Below, piece after piece: positions 20,576 through 29,654 of a DNA stretch of 64,000 nucleotides. The DNA is from Terriglobales bacterium (lineage in GTDB: Bacteria; Acidobacteriota; Terriglobia; Bryobacterales; Bryobacteraceae). Location: NCBI GenBank assembly GCA_027485675.1, contig JAIXQP010000009.1:52631-116630 (forward strand). The letters are read 5' to 3'. Numbering within the stretch: position 1 is the stretch's first letter; each line of letters begins with the position of its first letter. Below the pieces are notes generated by a model. That model saw nothing but the letters and a program-made list of their open reading frames with translations, searched no databases and was not told the DNA's origin. The translations under genes were made by a program, and so were the position numbers.

Positions 20576-21655
20576 ATGCCTCAAGACTGGTTGCAACTGC
20601 GGGTGTTCCCGCTCAGCGAACGCAAAAGCCTGACCCGCGTGGAAGATATTCTGATTGATCCGGCGACTGCGCCGAAGCCGGGGCCGCCGGCCGTGGCCGC
20701 CTGCGCGGCGAAAATTCTGGCGGCCCGGGAGCGGGGGGCGGCGGTGGTTCTCTTCTACGGGGCGCACCTGCTGCGGAACGGGGCGGCGCTGATTCTGGAC
20801 CAGATGATGGAACGCGGCTGGATAACCCACGTGGCCACCAATGGCGCGGGCACCATCCACGATTGGGAGTACGCCTGGCTGGGGCGATCGACGGAGAGCG
20901 TGGAGGAGAACGTCGCCACGGGGACGTTTGGATCCTGGGACGAGACGGGCCGGAACCTGCACGTGGCGATGATGGCCGGAGCGTTGCGGGGCGAGGGGTA
21001 CGGGGTGTCGCTCGGCCGCTTCATCGCGGAAGACGGGGTGACGCTGCCGGAGGCGGCGGAACTCGAGCGGTTGATTCGGGAGGAGCCGCGGCATCCGTTG
21101 ACGGCGGCGCGCGCGGACCTGCTGGCGGCGGGGCTGCCCGGGGGACGGTACGCCGTGGACCACCGGTGGAAGCAGGCTTCGATTCTCTATCACGCCTTCC
21201 GCCATGGTGTGCCGGCGACGGTGCATCCGGGGATTGGCTACGACATTATCGCGAATCACCCACTGTTCAACGGCGCCGTGATTGGACGCGGGGCCGGGAT
21301 GGACTTCCGGCTGTTGGGAGACTCGGTGGCGTCGCTCGATGGGGGCGTGGTGCTCTCGGTGGGTTCGGCGATTATGGCGCCGCAGGTGTTTGAGAAGACG
21401 CTGAGCAATGTGAACAATCTGCGTTTAGGCGCGGGGCAGGGCATTGTGGCCGGGCACGAGATCTACGTGGTGGACCTGCAGGACGGCGGCGGCTGGGACT
21501 GGACGCAGGGCGAGCCGCCGAAGACGAACCCGGCCTACTACCTGCGATTCTGCAAGAGTTTTTCGCGGATGGGTTGCCCGATGCATTATGTGCAGCATGA
21601 CAACGCCGGGTTCGTGCACAACCTGTACCGGGAGCTACAACGACTCGTCGCCTAG
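20576..21655 (+). CDS. Conserved protein, faint deoxyhypusine synthase-like pattern
   Basis: A 359-residue soluble protein that I cannot assign firmly. It contains VVLFYGAHLLRNGAAL, THVATNGAGTIHDWEYAWLG, ILYHAFRHGVPATVHPGIGY, DGGVVLSVGSAIMAPQVFEK and MGCPMHYVQHDNAGFVHN. The order of a Rossmann-like N-half, an 'S-I-x-Y-H-A-x-x-x-x-x-P' segment and a late D-G-G-V-V segment recalls the deoxyhypusine synthase fold, but no catalytic Lys context is recognisable. The start at 20576 has GAAGG four bases upstream and clears the divergent serine hydrolase gene. It overlaps the hldD 3' end by 21 bp. Confidence 0.5.
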   Translation: MPQDWLQLRVFPLSERKSLTRVEDILIDPATAPKPGPPAVAACAAKILAARERGAAVVLFYGAHLLRNGAALILDQMMERGWITHVATNGAGTIHDWEYAWLGRSTESVEENVATGTFGSWDETGRNLHVAMMAGALRGEGYGVSLGRFIAEDGVTLPEAAELERLIREEPRHPLTAARADLLAAGLPGGRYAVDHRWKQASILYHAFRHGVPATVHPGIGYDIIANHPLFNGAVIGRGAGMDFRLLGDSVASLDGGVVLSVGSAIMAPQVFEKTLSNVNNLRLGAGQGIVAGHEIYVVDLQDGGGWDWTQGEPPKTNPAYYLRFCKSFSRMGCPMHYVQHDNAGFVHNLYRELQRLVA

Positions 21656-22627
21656 GCGGCGGTCGTGGTTGAGGTAGTTGCGGATGTAGTCGGCGACGGA
21701 GTCGGCAAGCGGCGTGATGGCGGGGGAGTAGCCGCTGGCGCGCAGCTTGTCGATGGTGGCGCAGGTGCGGTATTGGTACTTGCCGCGCAGGTGCTCGGGC
21801 ATGGGGATGAACTCGATATTGGGTTCGAGGTCGAGGGCGGCGAAGATGGCGCGGCCGAGGTCGAGCCAGGTGTGCGCGAGGCCGGAGCCGAGGTTGAACA
21901 GGCCGCCGGCTTCGGGCGTATCGGCGAGGTGGATGGACATGGCGACGGCGTCTTTGACGTAAAGGAAATCGCGCTGCTGGCAGCCGTCTTCGAAGTCCGG
22001 GCGATGGCTGCGGAAGAGTTCGAGCTTGCCGGTGGTGCGGATCTGATGGAAGGCTTTGTGGACGACGCTGCGCATGTCGCCTTTGTGGTCTTCGTTCGGG
22101 CCGAAGACGTTGAAGTACTTCAGGCCGACGACGCGTTCGGCGAATCCGGCGCGGAGGGCGTACTGATCGAACAGGTGCTTCGAGTAGCCGTACATGTTGA
22201 GCGGGCGGAGCGAATCGAGCGGGAGGTCTTCGCGGAAATCGTCTTCGCGGGCGCCGTAGGTGGCGGCGGAGGAGGCGTAGACGAAGCGGGCGCCTTTCGA
22301 GAGCGCCCAGTGCGCGAGGGTCTTCGTGTACTCGAAGTTATTGCGCATCAGGAAGGCGGAATCTTTTTCGGTGGTGGCGGAGCAGGCGCCGAGGTGGAAG
22401 ATGGTGTCGACTTCGCCGAGCTGGGGGAGGGTGCGGAGGAGGTCTTCGCCGTCCACGTAGTCGAGAAAGCGCAGCGGCACGAGGTTGCGCCACTTTTCGG
22501 AGAGATCGAGGCGGTCGGCGATGAGGACGTGGTCGAAGCCGAGCTGATTCAGCTTCCAGACGATGGCACTGCCGATCATGCCGGCGCCGCCGGTGACGAG
22601 GATGCGGCGGGAGGAGTCAATGGGCAT
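21635..22627 (-). CDS. hldD: ADP-L-glycero-D-manno-heptose 6-epimerase
   Basis: Last enzyme of ADP-heptose synthesis for the lipopolysaccharide core, an NAD(P)-dependent short-chain dehydrogenase fold of 330 residues. The dinucleotide motif is TGGAGMIG near residue 12. The catalytic Tyr/Lys are in YGYSKHLFDQ. HldD-typical segments are LGACSATTEKD, KYFNVFGPNEDHKGDM and GCQQRDFLYVKD. It implies a heptose-containing LPS and thus a Gram-negative envelope. No other heptose gene is adjacent. The DinB gene is divergent, 23 bp away. Confidence 0.9.
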   Translation of the reverse strand: MPIDSSRRILVTGGAGMIGSAIVWKLNQLGFDHVLIADRLDLSEKWRNLVPLRFLDYVDGEDLLRTLPQLGEVDTIFHLGACSATTEKDSAFLMRNNFEYTKTLAHWALSKGARFVYASSAATYGAREDDFREDLPLDSLRPLNMYGYSKHLFDQYALRAGFAERVVGLKYFNVFGPNEDHKGDMRSVVHKAFHQIRTTGKLELFRSHRPDFEDGCQQRDFLYVKDAVAMSIHLADTPEAGGLFNLGSGLAHTWLDLGRAIFAALDLEPNIEFIPMPEHLRGKYQYRTCATIDKLRASGYSPAITPLADSVADYIRNYLNHDRRLGDESL

Positions 22628-22650
22628 AGTAAACCGCTATTATCCCTCGT

Positions 22651-23175
22651 ATGGGAAGTTCGTTTGTGCTGGAGTGCCGAGCGGTGTTGGAGCGGACGCC
22701 GGCGGTTTTGGATGCGCTGCTGCGGGGTCTGCCGGCGGAGTGGCACGATTGCACGGATGGGGAGGGGACGTGGAGCCCGTATGTGGTGGTGGGGCACCTG
22801 ATTCACGGCGAGAAGGCAGACTGGATTCCCCGGTTGGAGATGATTTTGGAGGTAGGAACGGCGCGGCCGTTTCCGCCGTTTGACCGGGAGGCTCAGTTCC
22901 GGGAGAGCGCGGGGCGGGCGCTGGAGGAGTTGCTTGACGAGTTCGCGGCGCGGCGGCGGGAGAGTTTGGCGCGGTTGGGCGAATTGGCGGTCGGCGAGGC
23001 AGAGTTAGGGTTGGAGGGGCTGCATCCGGCGTTTGGCCGGGTGACGGCGCGGCAGTTGCTGGCGACGTGGACGGCGCATGATTTGAGTCATCTCGTGCAG
23101 GTGAACCGGACGATGGCGCGGCGGTACCGGGCGGAGGTGGGACCCTGGGCGGCGTATTTGCCGGTGATGGGATGA
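22651..23175 (+). CDS. DinB-family four-helix protein
   Basis: A 174-residue cytosolic protein of the DinB/YfiT superfamily. The metal-binding histidines can be seen in VVGHLIHGEKAD and in the pair TAHDLSHLVQVNR near the C-terminus. Family members act as thiol-dependent S-transferases (bacillithiol or mycothiol) or damage-induced proteins, but this member's substrate is unknown. The gene is very G-rich on its coding strand. The tRNA-Pro gene lies downstream on the other strand. Confidence 0.8.
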   Translation: MGSSFVLECRAVLERTPAVLDALLRGLPAEWHDCTDGEGTWSPYVVVGHLIHGEKADWIPRLEMILEVGTARPFPPFDREAQFRESAGRALEELLDEFAARRRESLARLGELAVGEAELGLEGLHPAFGRVTARQLLATWTAHDLSHLVQVNRTMARRYRAEVGPWAAYLPVMG

Positions 23176-23243
23176 CCGTTTGGGGCGCAAAGCAAAACGC
23201 CGACTGGGGGGAGACCCGAGCCGGCGTATACACTTTGCAGAAA

Positions 23244-23323
<80 letters not shown>

Positions 23324-23385
23324 CAAATAGAATAGCGCGATTGTGTCCGCTTCGGCAAGGCCCGCCGCTAAGATAGGGTACGGTC

Positions 23386-24363
23386 ATGAAAATTGCCTTC
23401 TTCAATACCAAACGCTACGAAAAACAGCCGTTCGAAAATGCCAACCGGGAGGCCGGCCACCAATTCCGCTGGATCGACCTGCCGCTACGCGCCGAAACCG
23501 CCGACCTGGCTAAGGGTTGCCAAGCCGTTTGCGTGTTCGTCAATGACCAGGTGGATGCCGCCGCGTTGGCCCGGCTCCAGGAGAATGGCGTCCGTCTGGT
23601 GGCCACGCGGTCGGCCGGCTACAACCATATCGACCTGCCCGCCGCGCACGCCGCCGGGATCACCGTTGTCCGCGTGCCTGCCTACTCGCCCTATGCCGTC
23701 GCCGAGCACACCGTGGCGTTGATGCTCTCGCTCAACCGCCATGTCCACCGGGCGTATAGCCGCGTGCGGGACGGCAACTTCTCTCTCGACGGCCTGCTGG
23801 GTTTCGACATGCACGGCAAGACGGTGGGGTTGATCGGCCTCGGCAAAATTGGGGCCTGCACGGCGCGGATTCTGATCGGGATGGGTTGCCGCGTGCTTGG
23901 CTACGATCCCTTCAGTACCGTCGAGGGCGTAACGCCCGTGCCGCTCGCGCAGTTATTGGCCGAGAGCGATATCGTGTCTCTCCATTGCCCGCTGACGGCG
24001 GATACGCGGCATCTGATCGACGCCGGGGCGATCGCCGGGATGAAGCGCGGGGCGATGCTGATCAACACGAGCCGCGGCGCGCTGGTGGATACCCTGGCGG
24101 TTATTGAAGCGCTCAAGTCCGGCCAGTTAGGCTGGCTGGGAATTGACGTCTACGAGGAAGAGGGGGAGTTATTCTTCTCTGACCTATCGGAGACCGTTAT
24201 TCAAGACGACGTCTTTACTCGGCTGCTCACGTTCCCGAACGTCTTAGTCACCGGGCATCAGGCTTTTTTCACCGCCGAGGCTTTGGGGGCGATTGCCGCG
24301 GTCACTGTGCGGAATATCAGTGAATTCGAGCAGTCCGGGACCTGCGGCAATGCGGTGACCTAA
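23386..24363 (+). CDS. ldhA: D-lactate dehydrogenase-type 2-hydroxyacid dehydrogenase
   Basis: A 325-residue NAD-dependent D-isomer 2-hydroxyacid dehydrogenase, most like fermentative D-lactate dehydrogenase. It starts MKIAFFNTKRYEKQPFE as in LdhA proteins. The NAD motif is GLIGLGKIG, the Arg in LINTSRGALVD and the Glu of DVYEEEGELFF are placed as in the family, and the catalytic His is in VTGHQAFFT. It would interconvert pyruvate and D-lactate. Its + strand is C-rich, unlike the preceding DinB gene. Confidence 0.87.
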   Translation: MKIAFFNTKRYEKQPFENANREAGHQFRWIDLPLRAETADLAKGCQAVCVFVNDQVDAAALARLQENGVRLVATRSAGYNHIDLPAAHAAGITVVRVPAYSPYAVAEHTVALMLSLNRHVHRAYSRVRDGNFSLDGLLGFDMHGKTVGLIGLGKIGACTARILIGMGCRVLGYDPFSTVEGVTPVPLAQLLAESDIVSLHCPLTADTRHLIDAGAIAGMKRGAMLINTSRGALVDTLAVIEALKSGQLGWLGIDVYEEEGELFFSDLSETVIQDDVFTRLLTFPNVLVTGHQAFFTAEALGAIAAVTVRNISEFEQSGTCGNAVT

Positions 24364-24419
24364 GCAATAACCCTCCCAAGTATGCGATCCTATCGGAACA
24401 TCGTTTTCGCAGAACTGCG

Positions 24420-26816
24420 TTGTCCGACCTAAAAGACGATCTCCGTTACGCCATCCGGCTGCTTGTGAAGCAGCCCGGTTTCGCGGCAGTAGCCTTACTG
24501 ACGCTGGCGTTGGGAATCGGAGCTAACATTACTATTTTCGCGTTGGTGAACAGCGTTCTCCTGCGCCCGCTCCCCTATGCCAATCCGGAGAGCCTGGTGC
24601 ACCTTTCGGGGGTGCCCACCAAGGACGGCAAGGAGCTGCGCGGGATTTCGATGCCGGATATCATCGACTACCGGCAACTGTCGAAGACGCTCGAAAGCCT
24701 CGTGGGTTACTCCTACTACGCCAACCGGCTGGTCTATACCGGGCTCGGCGAGCCGGAACAGGTGGAGACCGTGGCCACCAACTTCAATTTCTTTGACGTG
24801 CTCGGGGCGCGACCCTTGCACGGCCGGACCTTCCGGCAGGGCGAGGATCAACTCGGCCGGCACAACGTGATCGTTCTTTCGCACGCCTGGTGGCTCAGCC
24901 GTTTCGGCGGGGACCGGAGCGTCCTGGGGACGAAGCTGACGTTGAACGCCGCCAACTACGAAGTGATCGGGATCATGCCGCCGGAGTTCAAGTTTCCCCA
25001 CCCGGTGGCCGGTTGGACGCCGATCGCCGTGGGCTCCATGGCGTCGAAGATGCGCGACGGCCACATCTTCAAAGCCATCGGCCGGCTGCGTCCGGGAGCG
25101 ACCGCCGAAGCGGCCCGGCAGGAGATTCTGGCCCTGGGGGAGAGAAATGAGCAGATGTATCCGGACACCAACAAGGGCTACCGGGCGCATTTAGAGACGC
25201 TGGATTTTTCGATCACGGGGGAGGTGCGGCCGACGTTGTACCTGCTTTCGATCGCCGTTGGCGTTTTGCTGTTGACGGTTTGCGGGAACATCGCGAATCT
25301 GCTGCTGGCGCGCGCGGCGAGCCGGCAGCGGGAGTTTGCGATCCGGAGCGCCATCGGGGCGCCGCGGGGACGTTTGATCCAGCAACTGCTGACGGAGAGC
25401 TTCGCCCTGGCGGCGCTGGGCGGAGCTTTGGGTTTGGCCGTGGCCTGGTGGGCGGTGCGGGTGCTGCGGGTGCTGGATCTGCCGGCCATGCCGCGGCTGG
25501 ATGAGTTGCAGATCGATGCTGCTTCCGTGGCCTTCACGGTGGCGGTGGTCAGCCTGACGGCGCTGCTGTTTGGCATTGCGCCGGCGCTGCTGGCGACCGA
25601 TCTGAAGGCGAGCGGCGGCCGGGGCTCGACGGGCGGGGTGGGCCAGAGTAAGGTGCGGGGGGCGCTGGTGATCGGCGAAGTGGCGTTGGCTTCGTTTCTC
25701 CTGATCGGCGCCGGTCTGCTGCTCGAAAGCATGCGACGGCTGTTGGCCGTTGATGCGGGGTTTGCCGTGAGCGACGTGACGATTCTTGATCTCTCGCTGC
25801 CCTCCCGCAAGTTCGCCTCCCTCGATGCGATGGCGCAGTTCGTTGATACCTACCTCGAACGGGTCCGGGCCGTGCCCGGCGTCGATTCGGCCGCGGCTAC
25901 GATCTTCACGCCCTTGGGCGGCGTTTATTCGTTTATGGACCTCTCCATCCCGGGCGAGCCGCCGCAACCCGTGAAACCGGCGATTGGCAACGTTTCGGTG
26001 ACGCCCGGCTACTTTGAGACCTTCCGCATTCCGCTGCTGCAGGGGCGGCTGTTCAACGAGCGCGATACCAAAGACTCGGCGCCGGTGGCGATCATCTCCG
26101 AACCGATGGCCAAGCAGTTTTTCCCCGGGGTGAATCCGCTGGGGAGGAAGCTGACGTTATCGTACGGATCGGATTGGACCGGCGAGGTGGTTGGGGTAGT
26201 GGCCGGCATCCGGCGCCGGGGGTTAGCCGAAGAGCGGCGGGCGGAGGTCTATCTGCCCTTCTCGCAGATGCCCTATCCTACGCTCAATATTGTGGTGCGT
26301 TCCTCGCTGCCGGCGCCCCAACTGGCGGGCGCGCTCAAGCAGGAGATGAAGCAGTTGGATGCGAATATTCCGCTGAATCGGGTGCGTTCCATGCAGGATG
26401 TGGTGATGGAGTCGATCGCGGCTTCGCGGATTCGCAGTCTGGTCACGCTGCTGTTTGCCGGGGCGGCCCTGGTGCTCGCGAGTATCGGGATCTACGGGGT
26501 GATGGCCTATTCGGTCGCCCGGCGGACCACCGAAATCGGCATCCGTCTCGCGCTGGGCGCCGGGCCGGGCGAGATCTTGCGGCTGGTGATGAGCCAGGGT
26601 CTGCGGCTGGTGGCGGCGGGGATCGGGCTGGGGGTTGTCCTGGCGGCCGTGGTGGGGCAGGCGCTGGCGAGCATCCTATACGGCATCAGCGCGTGGAATG
26701 CCGCGGTCTATCTGGGCGTGGCGGTGCTGCTGGGTTTGGTGGCGGCGTTGGCCACTTTCCTGCCCGCTTGGCGCGCGACGCGGATCGACCCGGCTGTCGC
26801 ATTGCGCGGCGAGTAG
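24420..26816 (+). CDS. Acidobacterial duplicated orphan permease (ADOP), MacB/FtsX type
   Basis: A 798-residue permease with two tandem MacB-periplasmic-core plus FtsX units. Unit 1: N-terminal helix (GFAAVALLTLALGIGANITIF), periplasmic core, and FtsX helices at about 275-390. Unit 2: helix about 415-440, second core, and FtsX helices at about 680-790 ending FLPAWRATRIDPAVALRGE. This whole-protein duplication without a partner ATPase is the ADOP family, expanded in Acidobacteria. Its function is unknown; related MacB proteins drive efflux mechanically. Start TTG at 24420 gives the family-typical SDLKDDLRYAIR. It is convergent with the kinase gene. Confidence 0.88.
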   Translation: MSDLKDDLRYAIRLLVKQPGFAAVALLTLALGIGANITIFALVNSVLLRPLPYANPESLVHLSGVPTKDGKELRGISMPDIIDYRQLSKTLESLVGYSYYANRLVYTGLGEPEQVETVATNFNFFDVLGARPLHGRTFRQGEDQLGRHNVIVLSHAWWLSRFGGDRSVLGTKLTLNAANYEVIGIMPPEFKFPHPVAGWTPIAVGSMASKMRDGHIFKAIGRLRPGATAEAARQEILALGERNEQMYPDTNKGYRAHLETLDFSITGEVRPTLYLLSIAVGVLLLTVCGNIANLLLARAASRQREFAIRSAIGAPRGRLIQQLLTESFALAALGGALGLAVAWWAVRVLRVLDLPAMPRLDELQIDAASVAFTVAVVSLTALLFGIAPALLATDLKASGGRGSTGGVGQSKVRGALVIGEVALASFLLIGAGLLLESMRRLLAVDAGFAVSDVTILDLSLPSRKFASLDAMAQFVDTYLERVRAVPGVDSAAATIFTPLGGVYSFMDLSIPGEPPQPVKPAIGNVSVTPGYFETFRIPLLQGRLFNERDTKDSAPVAIISEPMAKQFFPGVNPLGRKLTLSYGSDWTGEVVGVVAGIRRRGLAEERRAEVYLPFSQMPYPTLNIVVRSSLPAPQLAGALKQEMKQLDANIPLNRVRSMQDVVMESIAASRIRSLVTLLFAGAALVLASIGIYGVMAYSVARRTTEIGIRLALGAGPGEILRLVMSQGLRLVAAGIGLGVVLAAVVGQALASILYGISAWNAAVYLGVAVLLGLVAALATFLPAWRATRIDPAVALRGE

Positions 26817-26821
26817 CGGCG

Positions 26822-28393
26822 CTAGAGGTTAAAGAAGCGCTCGGCTTTGCGGAGCGCCTGCTCAGCCGTGTCGAAGTGCTGGCGGGCTGTGTCGGCGTCC
26901 GCTTCGCGGATGGCGGCTTCGGCTTCGTTCACTTCGCTGGACACGGTTTGCAGCAGGGTGTTGATATCGCCGCGCGGCTTGAGGCCCTGGCTGGCCAGGG
27001 TCTCGCGGAGGTTGTTCATGGCGGCCTGGCAGGCTTCGAGCCGCGACTGGATGCGGACCCGGCGAACGCGCAACTCCGAGGCGACGGCCGCGGCTATGCG
27101 GGGAGGCGCGGGCTGCGCGGCTGCCGGCGGGGTGTAGGCCGGGGCGGTGGGCTGCGGGACGGTCGCCGGGGGCTCCTGGGTGATCACCCGCGCCGGGGTG
27201 GTGACGGGCGGAGCGGGCTTCGCTTCGGGGGCGCTTACGGGCGGGGCGGAGCGGGGAAGCGGGTTGCTGGCGACGGCCACCGGTGCTGGCTTCGGCGCTT
27301 CGACGGGCGGGTCCGGCAGCGGGTCCGGCGTCTTTTCCTTTGGCGGTTCCGGCTGCGGGGTGGGGGTGATGACTTCGGCCTGCTGCGGTTCCGGTGCGGG
27401 CTTGCGCAACTTCCACCAAACCATCCCACCGCCGGCCAGCAGCATGACGAGCACGGCTACACCGGCCAGCTTGAGCCCGAGATTGCCGCCGGCCGAGGGC
27501 GGAGGAGGTATGGGCGCGGGTTGCGGTTGCGGCTGCGGCGCCGGAGCCGCCGGTTGCCCGCCGCTCTGGATGGCGCGCAGCACGGCTTCGAGGCCCGCGT
27601 GAAACTCGGCGGCCGATTGGAAGCGTTGGTTGACGTCCTTGGCGATGGCCCGGAGAATGACATCGTTCAGCATCGGCGGCATCGACGGGTCGAGCTGAAT
27701 GGGCGGAATGGCCTGCTGCTGCATATGCGCCGCCATGATGGAGAAATCGCTCGTGCCGTCAAAGGGCTTGCGGCCGGTGACCATCTGATAGAGGGAGACG
27801 CCGAGCGAATAGAGGTCGGAACGGGCGTCGACGGGTTGACCGTTGATCTGTTCGGGCGACATATAGAACAGGGAGCCGACGGTCTGCCGGGTTTGGGTGA
27901 GCGAGGGGTCGTTGATGACGCGGGCGATGCCGAAATCGAGGAGTTTGATCTGCCCCTGCGTGGTCAGCATCATGTTCGACGGTTTGATGTCGCGGTGGAC
28001 GATGCCGCGGACGTGGGCGTAATCGAGTGCGCTCAGCACCTGCATGCAGTGCCAGACCGCGTGATCGAGCGGCATGGGGCGTTCTGGAGTGAAGAGGCTT
28101 TCGACGGTCCGGCCTTCGACGAACTCCATGAGCATGAGCAGTTGATTATCGGCGCGCATGGCGGTGTGGAGGCGCGCGATGTTGGGATGCTCGAGGCTGG
28201 CCTGCACTTTAATTTCACGCAGAAAGCGGTCGGCCAGGTCGGAGTCGCGGGTCAGGTCGGGCAGCAGCACCTTCATCGCCTCTAAACGGTCGGAGATGAC
28301 GTTCTGCACCTTATAGACTTTGCCCATGCCTCCCGCGCCTAACTCTTGCAGGATCAGGTAATCACCGATTTGTTGTCCAGGCGCCAAGCTCAT
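26822..28393 (-). CDS. Membrane-anchored Ser/Thr protein kinase (PknB type)
   Basis: A 523-residue protein. Kinase domain about 11-270: Gly-rich GAGGMG 19-24, ATP-binding Lys 41 (AMKVL), catalytic HRDIKPSN 133-140, DFG 153-155, and MSPEQ in place of APE. A Pro/Gln-rich juxtamembrane stretch (275-305) and one membrane helix (about 307-327) follow. The outer part is Pro/Ala-rich and then a helical region (about 435-523) likely to form a coiled coil; there are no PASTA repeats. All catalytic residues are intact. It stops 5 bp from the convergent ADOP gene. Its substrates are unknown. Confidence 0.9.
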   Translation of the reverse strand: MSLAPGQQIGDYLILQELGAGGMGKVYKVQNVISDRLEAMKVLLPDLTRDSDLADRFLREIKVQASLEHPNIARLHTAMRADNQLLMLMEFVEGRTVESLFTPERPMPLDHAVWHCMQVLSALDYAHVRGIVHRDIKPSNMMLTTQGQIKLLDFGIARVINDPSLTQTRQTVGSLFYMSPEQINGQPVDARSDLYSLGVSLYQMVTGRKPFDGTSDFSIMAAHMQQQAIPPIQLDPSMPPMLNDVILRAIAKDVNQRFQSAAEFHAGLEAVLRAIQSGGQPAAPAPQPQPQPAPIPPPPSAGGNLGLKLAGVAVLVMLLAGGGMVWWKLRKPAPEPQQAEVITPTPQPEPPKEKTPDPLPDPPVEAPKPAPVAVASNPLPRSAPPVSAPEAKPAPPVTTPARVITQEPPATVPQPTAPAYTPPAAAQPAPPRIAAAVASELRVRRVRIQSRLEACQAAMNNLRETLASQGLKPRGDINTLLQTVSSEVNEAEAAIREADADTARQHFDTAEQALRKAERFFNL

Positions 28394-28465
28394 GTTCTTG
28401 CCATTATGCTACGCGGAAACGGGGGGAGGGAGAAGTGGCCTCTCCCAAAAAATACCGGGATGGAC

Positions 28466-28494
28466 TTGACAGCCGGTTGCTATTACACTAGGGG
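28466..28494 (+). promoter_or_regulatory. Possible sigma-70 promoter of infC
   Basis: A perfect -35 hexamer TTGACA (28466-28471) lies about 35 bp before the infC ATG. With a 17-bp spacer the -10 would be TAGGGG, a poor match. Just upstream, GGGAGA and TCTCCC form a small hairpin. The -35 box is clear; the -10 box is not. Confidence 0.35.
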
Positions 28495-28504
28495 TACGAG
28501 CTGA

Positions 28505-29113
28505 ATGTATCCAAACCGACCCTTCCGTCTTCCGCGCCCCAAGATTCGAGAGAATGTAAACGAAGCAATCCGAGCGCGAGAAGTCCGCGCCGTATTCCCA
28601 GATGGCACTGTGGAGGTCATGCCGACTCCAGCCGCCGTCCGCAAGGCGAAGGATCTGGGCTTGGACCTGATTGTTATCGCCCCGACGGCGGAGCCGCCGG
28701 TGGCGAAAGCCATGGACTACGGTCAATGGCAGTACGAGCAGAAAAAGAAGTCGCACGACGCCAAGCGGAAGCAGCACGTAATCCATGTGAAAGAGCTGAA
28801 GTTCCGGCCGAACACGGATGACCACGACTACGACTTTAAGAAGAACCATGCCATCCGGTTTCTCGGCGAAGGGAATCGCGTCAAGGCCGTGGTGCAGTTC
28901 CGGGGCCGTGAGATTGCTCACGTCGATCTCGGCCAAAAACTGCTCCTCCGCTTTGCGAGCGATTTGAAGCCCTATGGCACCGTGGAAGGTTCGCCGCGTC
29001 TCGAAGGCCGGAACGCCCACATCCTCATCAGCCCGCTCAAGAAAGATCTACCGGCCAAGAAAGCAGCTCCCGCGCCTGCCCCGGCAGCCGGTGGCGCTGA
29101 GAACCCCCGCTAA
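28505..29113 (+). CDS. infC: Translation initiation factor IF-3
   Basis: IF-3 keeps 30S subunits free and proofreads start codons. The 202-residue protein has the N-domain (NVNEAIRAREVRAVFPDG, AKDLGLDLIVIAP, VAKAMDYGQWQYEQKKK) and the C-domain (KELKFRPNTDDHDYDFKK, KAVVQFRGREIAH). The C-terminus carries an unusual Ala/Pro/Lys-rich tail of about 25 residues. The start is an ordinary ATG, where many infC genes use AUU or another rare codon for autoregulation. rpmI and rplT, which usually follow, are absent here. Confidence 0.94.
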   Translation: MYPNRPFRLPRPKIRENVNEAIRAREVRAVFPDGTVEVMPTPAAVRKAKDLGLDLIVIAPTAEPPVAKAMDYGQWQYEQKKKSHDAKRKQHVIHVKELKFRPNTDDHDYDFKKNHAIRFLGEGNRVKAVVQFRGREIAHVDLGQKLLLRFASDLKPYGTVEGSPRLEGRNAHILISPLKKDLPAKKAAPAPAPAAGGAENPR

Positions 29114-29170
29114 CCCTCCGGCCGCCGCCGGCAGCGCTGTACTATACTTACGTCGATTAGGAGATCGCGT

Positions 29171-29431
29171 ATGCCAACAGTACTCCAACTGCAAGGATGG
29201 CGTTGTTACTTCAACTCCAATGAGGGCGGGGAGCCGATGCACGTCTATGTCCAGAAGGGCAATATCGAGTGTAAGTTCTGGCTCCACCCGGATCAGTTCG
29301 TCATTGAAGAGGACTTCGAGCACAACCTGACGGCGCGGTCCCGGCGCGACGCCCGGCGTATCGTCTACATGCACTTCGACGAAATCGCCAACGGCTGGTA
29401 CGACCTATTCGGAGGCCGGCGTGCCGTCTAA
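29171..29431 (+). CDS. DUF4160 protein
   Basis: An 86-residue protein matching DUF4160: the start MPTVLQLQGWRCYFNSNEGG, then EPMHVYVQKGN and KFWLHP, and a W-Y-D-L-F-G end. DUF4160 genes often pair with DUF2442 genes and have been proposed as toxin-antitoxin-like or mobile accessory pairs; activity is not established. AGGAGATCGCGT before ATG 29171 supplies a ribosome site. Its end overlaps the DUF2442 gene by 11 bp. Confidence 0.75.
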   Translation: MPTVLQLQGWRCYFNSNEGGEPMHVYVQKGNIECKFWLHPDQFVIEEDFEHNLTARSRRDARRIVYMHFDEIANGWYDLFGGRRAV

Positions 29432-29654
29432 TGCCATTCTGGCGCGCGAAATCAGCGCCAACGAAACCCATCTGACCATCTTCACGCACCGCGGGAAAAC
29501 CGAAATGCGCTGGGAGATGATCTCCGAAAAACTGGGCCAGGCCACGAGCATCGAGCGCATGCGCTGCCAGCTTTCGCCAAGCGGCTACTCCATCCGCTGG
29601 CCCCTGCTCGACGAAGATCTCGGCATCGGCGAGATGATCCTCCCGGGGCGCTAG
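29421..29654 (+). CDS. DUF2442 protein
   Basis: A 77-residue protein of the DUF2442 type. An N-terminal beta hairpin (ETHLTIFTHRGKTEMRW) is followed by the conserved C-terminal pattern SGYSIRWPLLDEDLGIGEMILPG, which is the family mark. It starts with GTG at 29421 inside the end of the DUF4160 gene, so the two are translationally coupled. Its stop codon lies within a strong palindrome shared with the convergent gltD end. Confidence 0.75.
   Translation: MPSNAILAREISANETHLTIFTHRGKTEMRWEMISEKLGQATSIERMRCQLSPSGYSIRWPLLDEDLGIGEMILPGR

Noticed and set aside
26174..28285. Open frame of 703 codons on the + strand across the ADOP end and the kinase
   Set aside because: Overlaps two well-supported genes and translates to Gly/Arg-rich sequence.
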